From an uncultured Nitrososphaerota archaeon (GTDB lineage: Bacteria; Bacillota; Clostridia; Oscillospirales; Ruminococcaceae), in the NCBI GenBank assembly GCA_934869045.1, contig CAKXAF010000062.1, forward strand, positions 1 through 10,750: a stretch of 10,750 nt of DNA. Reading direction: 5' to 3'. Shown piece by piece: positions 6,827-10,750 of this stretch (positions are counted from its first letter, which is position 1; each line of letters opens with the position of its first letter). The notes beneath the pieces were generated by a model. It saw only the letters and a program-made list of their open reading frames with translations, was not told the origin of the DNA and did not search any database. Both the position numbers and the translations under genes were made by a program.

Positions 6827-7150
6827 ATGAAATTGATTTACGCCATTGTCAGCAGCGACGATAGTTCCTCCGTCTCCGGCGCCCTGACCCAGAACGGGTT
6901 CTTTGCAACCAAACTGGCCTCTACCGGCGGCTTTTTGATGGCGGGAAACACCACGTTTCTGATCTGCACGGATGATGAAAACGTCGACCGTGTTATCAGC
7001 ATCATTGCGGACCACTCCAAAAAACGCAAGCAAATGGTTTCCTCCTCCGCGGGGTATGGCCTTGGATCGTATACGCCCTTCCCGGTGGAAGTGACAGTAG
7101 GCGGCGCGACCATTATCGTAACGGACGTCCAGCGGTTTGAGAAGCTCTGA
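6827..7150 (+). CDS. darA: Cyclic di-AMP receptor protein DarA/PstA (YaaQ)
   Basis: A small PII-like cytoplasmic trimer that binds the second messenger c-di-AMP; its downstream partner is not firmly established. The 107-residue product matches the family along its length: MKLIYAIV opening strand, TKLASTGGFL (28-37) and GNTTF (40-44), which belong to the nucleotide-binding region, a flexible loop rich in Ser and Gly (about 71-82), and PVEVTVGGATIIV (86-98). A strong AAGGAGGT Shine-Dalgarno at 6812-6819 sits 7 bases before the ATG. The stop overlaps the start of holB by one base (TGATG), so the two are translated together. In Bacillus, tmk lies just before yaaQ and yaaR just after it; neither is present here. 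Confidence 0.93.
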   Translation: MKLIYAIVSSDDSSSVSGALTQNGFFATKLASTGGFLMAGNTTFLICTDDENVDRVISIIADHSKKRKQMVSSSAGYGLGSYTPFPVEVTVGGATIIVTDVQRFEKL

Positions 7151-8112
7151 TGCGCTTCCCCGATTTTCAATCCAATCAAACAGTGGTTCAGACGCTGAAA
7201 GCCGCATCCGGCGGACGGCGTTTGAGCCATGCTTATTTATTGTACGGCTCCGCAGGGGTGGGAAAAAGGTCGCTGGCGCGGATCTTTGCTCAGGCCCTGC
7301 TCTGCACAGGAGAGGACAAGCCCTGCGGCCGCTGCGCCCACTGCCTGAAATTTGAGCATGGGGCGCATCCGGATTTTACCGTGGTGCAGAAGCCTGCGGA
7401 CAAGAGCTTTCTGGTCGTCGACCAGATCCGCGCCCTCCGGGAGGAGATCTTCATCCGGCCCAACGAAGCGGACCGGCGGGTGGTCCTCATCGAAAACGCG
7501 GAGCAGATGAATCCGTCGGCTGCCAACGCTCTTTTGAAGGTTCTGGAGGAGCCGCCGTCCTACGCGGTGTTCCTGCTGACCGCCAACAATCGACACCTGC
7601 TGCCGGAAACGATTGCTTCCCGGTGCGTCTGCCTGGAAATCCTGGAGGTTTCCCTGGCCGCGGCGGAAAAATGGCTGGCAGAGCAATTCCCCGGGACGGA
7701 TCCGGCAGAGCTTCGCCGCGCTGCGGTCTACGGGGGTGGGAACCTGGGCCGGAGTCGGGCGTATCTGGAGGAGGAGCCGGTCCGCCGCCGGTACGGTCAG
7801 GCCCTTTCCCTGGTACAGGCGCTGGCGGGGGGGAAGGAATTCGATGTCGTCGCCGCCCTGGCTCCCTTTGAGGGGGACAAGGCAGGGCTTCTCCAGCTTT
7901 TGAGCGATTTTGACAGTATTTTGGGACGAGTGGCGGTGCACCCCTTTTCCGGGGAGCCGGATCCGGAGCTAATCGCCGCTGCAGGTCGGATCAGTCCGGT
8001 GCGGGCTGCAGAGATGCATGATCTCATCGACGGCATCCGCCGCCGGTTGTTTTACAATGCCAGCTGTGCTTTGACGGCAGCGCTGTTCGGCGCACAGCTC
8101 AAGGAAATATAA
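7150..8112 (+). CDS. holB: DNA polymerase III delta-prime subunit
   Basis: Clamp-loader subunit that, with delta and the DnaX products, loads the beta sliding clamp on primed DNA. The 320-residue protein has the AAA+ opening HAYLLYGSAGVGK (27-39) with a P-loop ending KRS, a four-cysteine zinc site (Cys52, 59, 62, 65 in LLCTGEDKPCGRCAHC), NALLKVLEEPP (126-136) and the SRC motif (157-159). The C-terminal half is the helical collar domain with little sequence conservation. The length separates it from the much longer DnaX, which shares these motifs. The ATG overlaps the stop of yaaQ by one base, and its neighbours yaaQ and yaaT are those of holB in Bacillus. The stop is followed by a 204-base gap before yaaT. 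Confidence 0.95.
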   Translation: MRFPDFQSNQTVVQTLKAASGGRRLSHAYLLYGSAGVGKRSLARIFAQALLCTGEDKPCGRCAHCLKFEHGAHPDFTVVQKPADKSFLVVDQIRALREEIFIRPNEADRRVVLIENAEQMNPSAANALLKVLEEPPSYAVFLLTANNRHLLPETIASRCVCLEILEVSLAAAEKWLAEQFPGTDPAELRRAAVYGGGNLGRSRAYLEEEPVRRRYGQALSLVQALAGGKEFDVVAALAPFEGDKAGLLQLLSDFDSILGRVAVHPFSGEPDPELIAAAGRISPVRAAEMHDLIDGIRRRLFYNASCALTAALFGAQLKEI

Positions 8113-8316
8113 GGGAAGTTTACCGCGCTGTTTTTCGCGGCGGCTTTGCGGAGTGCGAAGCTTTGCATACAAAAAGGGCCGGACAGGTGGGAGATCTTGT
8201 CGGGAAGGCTCCCGAAAAATATTCCCCTTATTATCGGATTGCTTAATTTAGCCGGTAGGAACGCTCTTTACCGGAAGGCTGAGGCCGCCGCGGCGGCCGG
8301 AAAGGTATTAAAATCT
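8113..8316 (+). other. Structured intergenic stretch between holB and yaaT
   Basis: This 204-base gap holds several inverted repeats: CCGCG/CGCGG (8123-8127 with 8136-8140), CGGGA/TCCCG around AGGC (8201-8214), CCGGTA/TACCGG (8252-8257 with 8269-8274) and a perfect 16-base GC palindrome (8283-8298) just before the yaaT ribosome binding site. None has a clear T run, so no intrinsic terminator is called. No convincing promoter, tRNA or known riboswitch consensus was found. The reading frame of yaaT stays open back to 8146, but homology places the start at 8317. It may be a long leader or an unrecognised RNA. Confidence 0.4.
8283..8298. repeat. Perfect GC-only palindrome upstream of yaaT
   Basis: GGCCGCCGCGGCGGCC is identical to its own reverse complement over 16 bases. 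It ends at or next to the GGAAAGG Shine-Dalgarno (8299-8305) of yaaT. As RNA it could fold back with a tight loop; as DNA it could be a dimeric protein-binding site. Function is unknown. Confidence 0.6.
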
Positions 8317-9192
8317 ATGACGGAAATTATTGGCGTACGCTTTAAAAATACAGGGAAAACCTATTACTTCTCCCCCGGCGGCGAGCGGCTGGCCATTGGG
8401 GAAAAGGTGATCGTGGAAACGGCCCGGGGCGTGGAATGCGGCAGCGTGGTCATCGCCAACCGGGAAATCGAGGACAGCCGCATCGTCGCGCCCCTCAAGT
8501 CTATTATCCGCCGGGCAGGTGAAAAGGATCTGGCCCAGCTGGAGGAGAATGCCCGGAAGGAAAAGGAAGCCTTCCAGGTGTGCCTGGAGAAGATTGCCAA
8601 GCACAAGCTGCAGATGAATCTGGTTGATGTGGAGTATACTTTTGACAACAACAAGGTGCTCTTCTACTTTACCGCCGATGGACGCATCGACTTCCGCGAG
8701 CTGGTCAAGGATCTGGCGGGGGTTTTCCGCACTCGCATCGAGCTGCGGCAGATCGGCGTCCGGGACGAGGCCAAAATGCTGGGAGGCTTGGGCATCTGTG
8801 GCCGTCCTTTTTGCTGCGCCAGTTTTTTGGGGGATTTCCAGCCGGTATCCATCAAAATGGCCAAGGAGCAGGGGCTTTCCCTGAATCCGACGAAGATATC
8901 CGGCGCCTGCGGGCGGCTGATGTGCTGTCTGAAATACGAGCAGGATGCCTACGAATCCCTGCTGCGGATCACGCCCAGGGTGGGAGCGGCGGTCCAAACC
9001 CCCGACGGTCGGGGCGTGGTTGTGGATGTGAACCTTCTCACCGGCGTGCTGAAGGTGTCGCTGGACGGTAAGGACGGCGCCGCGCCTGGGGAGTATCATC
9101 GCCGGGATGTGAAGCCGCTGCGTGGAGAAGCCTCCCGTCCCAGCCGCCATGAGAGCGAGCCCCAGGAGTTCCCGGAGGAAACAGAGGACTGA
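8317..9192 (+). CDS. ricT: PSP1-domain protein YaaT/RicT
   Basis: In Bacillus, RicT joins RicA (YmcA) and RicF (YlbF) in an iron-sulfur complex that stimulates RNase Y-dependent mRNA processing and affects sporulation, competence and biofilm formation. The 291-residue product starts with MTEIIGVRFKNTGKTYYF and carries a PSP1 core with YFTADGRIDFRELVKDLA (117-134), RTRIELRQIGVRDEAKMLGG (138-157) and two cysteine clusters, CGRPFCC (161-167) and CGRLMCC (198-204), the likely iron-sulfur ligands. The ATG at 8317 is chosen because family members begin exactly there and GGAAAGG precedes it; an in-frame ATG at 8146 would add 57 residues unlike the family. The C-terminal tail (about 268-291) is charged and probably disordered. 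Following holB is the conserved Firmicutes position. No ricA or ricF is in the window. Confidence 0.94.
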   Translation: MTEIIGVRFKNTGKTYYFSPGGERLAIGEKVIVETARGVECGSVVIANREIEDSRIVAPLKSIIRRAGEKDLAQLEENARKEKEAFQVCLEKIAKHKLQMNLVDVEYTFDNNKVLFYFTADGRIDFRELVKDLAGVFRTRIELRQIGVRDEAKMLGGLGICGRPFCCASFLGDFQPVSIKMAKEQGLSLNPTKISGACGRLMCCLKYEQDAYESLLRITPRVGAAVQTPDGRGVVVDVNLLTGVLKVSLDGKDGAAPGEYHRRDVKPLRGEASRPSRHESEPQEFPEETED

Positions 9193-9227
9193 CGTCGGGC
9201 AGGCATGGATTTTTTTTGCGCAGATAC

Positions 9228-9255
9228 TTGATTTTTGTCCGGAATATGTTACAAT
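9228..9255 (+). promoter_or_regulatory. Promoter of the ferredoxin gene
   Basis: TTGATT at 9228-9233 and TACAAT at 9250-9255 are spaced by 16 bases, and TGT directly precedes the -10 hexamer. Transcription would start about 7 bases downstream, near 9262, giving a short leader with the AAGGAGGT Shine-Dalgarno at 9271-9278. This is the best two-element promoter in the window. Confidence 0.75.
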
Positions 9256-9286
9256 AGGTACAAGAGATTAAAGGAGGTGTATCCCC

Positions 9287-9457
9287 ATGGCATATGTAAT
9301 TAGTGATGAGTGCATCAGCTGCGGCGCCTGCGAAGCGGAGTGCCCCGTTTCCTGCATTTCCGCCGGTGATGGCAAATATGAGATCGATGCCTCTCAGTGC
9401 ATCGAGTGCGGCTCCTGCGCAGGTGTCTGTCCTGTCGGCGCTCCTAAAGCGGAGTAA
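9287..9457 (+). CDS. Small 2[4Fe-4S] bacterial-type ferredoxin
   Basis: A soluble low-potential electron carrier, typical of clostridia, serving hydrogenases, pyruvate:ferredoxin oxidoreductase and radical SAM enzymes. The 56-residue protein has the two classic CX2CX2CX3C sets: Cys9, 12, 15, 19 (CISCGACEAECP) and Cys38, 41, 44, 48 (CIECGSCAGVCP). Each set gives three ligands to one cluster and one to the other. A ninth cysteine at 23 is outside the ligand sets. Length and the internal two-fold repeat match clostridial ferredoxins. The ATG at 9287 is 8 bases after a perfect AAGGAGGT (9271-9278). Its own promoter and terminator make it a single-gene, probably highly expressed unit. Its redox partner cannot be named from sequence. 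Confidence 0.96.
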   Translation: MAYVISDECISCGACEAECPVSCISAGDGKYEIDASQCIECGSCAGVCPVGAPKAE

Positions 9458-9470
9458 GTGCTGCATCGTC

Positions 9471-9506
9471 AAAAAGCCTGCGTCCACTGGGATGGCAGGC
9501 TTTTTC
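9471..9506 (+). terminator. Intrinsic terminator after the ferredoxin gene
   Basis: AAAAAGCCTGC at 9471-9481 pairs perfectly over 11 bases with GCAGGCTTTTT at 9495-9505, with a 13-base loop and a terminal T run. The A and T flanks make it usable in both directions. It lies 13 bases after the ferredoxin stop. Confidence 0.92.
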
Positions 9507-9536
9507 TTATAGGATAAACAGAAAGGACCACTGCAT

Positions 9537-10247
9537 ATGAAAAAGAATTTTGGGCCGCTGCTGATTGGAATCGTATTCCTGATCTTTGGCGGCGGATATG
9601 TAATCGCCCGCATCCTGGGGTATGATCCGCCGTTCTTTTTTGACGGCTGGTGGACGCTTTTTCTGATGATCCCTGCTATTATCAGTATGGTGGAGACCGG
9701 CGTGCATTTGGGGAATACCATTGTGATGGTCGTGGGCCTGCTGCTGCTGGCCTGGGAGCGGGACTGGATCGAGAATTTGAATTTCACCCTGATCCTGGCT
9801 GTGGTGCTGGTAATCCTGGGCGTCTACTTTATCGCGCGGGCGGTAACCGGAAACCGGAAACCGGCGCAGGGACACTCCTCCTGGAAGGGAGGGAACATCC
9901 CCTGGCGTATGGACGGGGTGGATATGCCATCCTACTCCTCCTTTTTTTCGGGCACCAACGTGAAGAACAGCTCCCGGAACCTGATGGGCGGCACATGCAG
10001 CGCATCCTTTGGCCGCCTTCGGGTGGATTTGTCCGAGACCGCTGTGACCCACGACATTACAATCTTCTGTAACGCTATTCTTGGGCAGGTGACAGTGTTC
10101 GCGCCCCGGAACGTGCGGATCGTCTGCAAGAACGTTCCGATCCTGGGCGGCGTGCAGCTCTGGGCGGACAGCCTTCCGCCGGACTCCGCCGCGCCTACGG
10201 TGACGTTTGACTGCACCTGTGTCCTTGGCGGGGTTGATATTCAATAA
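9537..10247 (+). CDS. LiaF-like membrane protein (LiaF transmembrane plus C-terminal domain)
   Basis: LiaF proteins are membrane-anchored regulators that hold back the LiaS sensor kinase in cell-envelope stress responses; many relatives have no assigned role. The 236-residue product has about four hydrophobic segments (roughly 6-27, 38-56, 60-73, 81-102), including the family-like opening FGPLLIGIVFLIFGGGYVI. A linker (about 105-135) rich in polar and basic residues follows, then a beta-rich domain (about 136-236) with SFGRLRVDLSETAVTHDITI (157-176) and repeated GG turns (PILGGV, CVLGGVDI), as in the LiaF C-terminal domain. GAAAGGA at 9521-9527 is the Shine-Dalgarno. No LiaS/LiaR pair is in the window, so a regulatory role is only suggested. 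The gene lies after the ferredoxin terminator; no clear promoter of its own was found, so it may rely on read-through or an unseen promoter. Confidence 0.75.
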   Translation: MKKNFGPLLIGIVFLIFGGGYVIARILGYDPPFFFDGWWTLFLMIPAIISMVETGVHLGNTIVMVVGLLLLAWERDWIENLNFTLILAVVLVILGVYFIARAVTGNRKPAQGHSSWKGGNIPWRMDGVDMPSYSSFFSGTNVKNSSRNLMGGTCSASFGRLRVDLSETAVTHDITIFCNAILGQVTVFAPRNVRIVCKNVPILGGVQLWADSLPPDSAAPTVTFDCTCVLGGVDIQ

Positions 10248-10269
10248 GGCTTGCTGGTCATTTGCAGAC

Positions 10270-10310
10270 AGCCGCGCCGGCGGAGCGATCGCTGCTCTTC
10301 CGGCGCGGCT
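10270..10310. terminator. GC-rich inverted repeat between convergent genes (possible bidirectional terminator)
   Basis: AGCCGCGCCGG at 10270-10280 pairs perfectly over 11 bases with CCGGCGCGGCT at 10300-10310. The loop contains a further GAGC/GCTC pairing, extending the hairpin. It begins 23 bases after the LiaF-like gene stop and lies 47 bases beyond the toxin gene stop on the other strand. No T run follows on either strand, so it is not a canonical intrinsic terminator. Its place between convergent genes still favours a transcript-end role. Confidence 0.5.
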
Positions 10311-10342
10311 TCTGCTGGAAAAGGAAATTCCGGAGATGTTTG

Positions 10343-10375
10343 GACCCACGTGCTGTCTATGTAGTTCCGTGGGTC
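10343..10375. repeat. Inverted repeat overlapping the 3' end of the toxin gene
   Basis: GACCCACG at 10343-10350 pairs with CGTGGGTC at 10368-10375, with a 17-base loop that contains the toxin stop codon (10357-10359). Part of the right arm therefore encodes the last residues of the toxin. On the toxin strand it would form a hairpin at the end of the coding region without a following T run. Confidence 0.5.
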
Positions 10376-10740
10376 TCTGGATGGCGGCCGGGACGCGGTC
10401 CAAGGCCGAAGCTGATGGACAGGGCGGAATCTACTGAATGCATGGCCTCTTCCGGCAGCTCGCCCATTTTTTCCTTGAGGCGGCGTTTGTCAAGAGTCCG
10501 CACCTGCTCCAGGAGCACGACGGAATTTTTGGACAGGCCGCAGCTTTGGGCGTTTAGCTCGATGTGAGTAGGGAGCTTTGCCTTTTCCCGCTGGCTGGTA
10601 ATGGCGGCTGCTATGACGGTGGGACTGTATTTGTTGCCGACGTCGTTTTGAACGATAAGGACGGGCCTGACGCCGCCCTGCTCCGAACCGACGACCGGAC
10701 TGAGATCAGCATAATAGATTTCCCCGCGTTTGATTGACAC
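10357..10740 (-). CDS. ndoA: EndoA/MazF-type endoribonuclease toxin
   Basis: Type II toxin that cuts single-stranded mRNA at short sequence sites and is held inactive by a small antitoxin usually encoded just upstream. The 127-residue product follows Bacillus EndoA closely: KRGEIYYADLSPVVGSEQGG (4-23), RPVLIVQND (25-33), AAITSQ (45-50), AKLPTH (54-59) and LLEQVRTLDKRRL (76-88). The catalytic Arg25 and Thr48 of the family are both present, so it looks active. The start taken is GTG at 10740-10738; the frame stays open to the window edge and no Shine-Dalgarno is visible in the 10 bases left, so an upstream start cannot be excluded. The antitoxin would lie outside the window. The C-terminus runs about a dozen residues past the usual family end (GPRPGRHPETHGTT). 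The gene converges on the LiaF-like gene. Confidence 0.92.
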   Translation of the reverse strand: MSIKRGEIYYADLSPVVGSEQGGVRPVLIVQNDVGNKYSPTVIAAAITSQREKAKLPTHIELNAQSCGLSKNSVVLLEQVRTLDKRRLKEKMGELPEEAMHSVDSALSISFGLGPRPGRHPETHGTT

Positions 10741-10750
10741 GGCTAAGCAC

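Noticed and set aside
8180..8220. Small SRP RNA or other known RNA between holB and yaaT
   Set aside because: The characteristic SRP tip sequence is absent and the stems are too short for a known class.
8146..8316. N-terminal extension of YaaT from the in-frame ATG at 8146
   Set aside because: Family members begin with the sequence encoded at 8317, which has its own ribosome binding site; the extra 57 residues resemble no family sequence and cover the inverted repeats.
9210..9217. Run of eight T after yaaT as an intrinsic terminator
   Set aside because: No stable stem could be found immediately upstream of the T run, so a terminator is not supported.
10207..10567. + strand open frames opposite the toxin gene
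   Set aside because: They run through the convergent intergenic repeats and antisense to a well-conserved EndoA/MazF gene, without ribosome binding sites or domains.

Overview
The window looks like a chromosomal piece of an anaerobic, Gram-positive Clostridia bacterium. By eye the DNA is GC-rich (roughly upper fifties percent). Clues are the Firmicutes-type order of a YaaO-like decarboxylase, yaaQ/darA, holB and yaaT/ricT; strong AAGGAGGT ribosome binding sites; an oxygen-sensitive radical SAM enzyme; a small 2[4Fe-4S] ferredoxin; a LiaF-like protein; and an EndoA/MazF toxin. The combination of clostridial gene content with high GC fits Oscillospiraceae-like relatives, but that placement is inference. 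Ten protein genes are supported, nine on the + strand and one on the - strand. No rRNA, tRNA, CRISPR array, insertion sequence or phage gene was seen.

Left part (1-3300): two cell-surface polysaccharide genes, each with its own extended -10 promoter candidate. The first is a GT-B glycosyltransferase with a long acidic C-terminal tail. The second is a membrane-bound initiating sugar-phosphate transferase, preceded by a leader with two hairpins and followed by a strong intrinsic terminator. Together they suggest assembly of an exopolysaccharide or capsule on a lipid carrier.

Middle (3331-9192): a same-strand run of six genes: a CorA-type divalent cation channel, an anaerobic sulfatase-maturase-like radical SAM/SPASM protein, an Orn/Lys/Arg decarboxylase-family protein, the c-di-AMP receptor YaaQ/DarA, the DNA polymerase III delta-prime subunit HolB and the PSP1 protein YaaT/RicT. 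Spacing is tight or overlapping up to holB (16 nt, -26 nt, 74 nt, -1 nt). A 204-nt stretch with several inverted repeats then separates holB from yaaT. The yaaO-yaaQ-holB-yaaT core matches the Bacillus arrangement, but tmk and yaaR are missing from it.

Right part (9193-10750): a monocistronic-looking ferredoxin gene with a clear promoter, Shine-Dalgarno and perfect-stem terminator; a LiaF-like membrane protein; then, convergent on the - strand, an EndoA/MazF endoribonuclease whose start lies at the window edge. The two convergent genes are separated by strong GC-rich inverted repeats.

Most of the window is conserved housekeeping or envelope biology. No clearly new multi-gene system is visible. 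The points most worth a second look are the acidic glycosyltransferase tail, the structured leaders at 1738-1809 and 8113-8316, the sulfatase maturase with no sulfatase nearby, and the Asn in the decarboxylase DxAHG motif.
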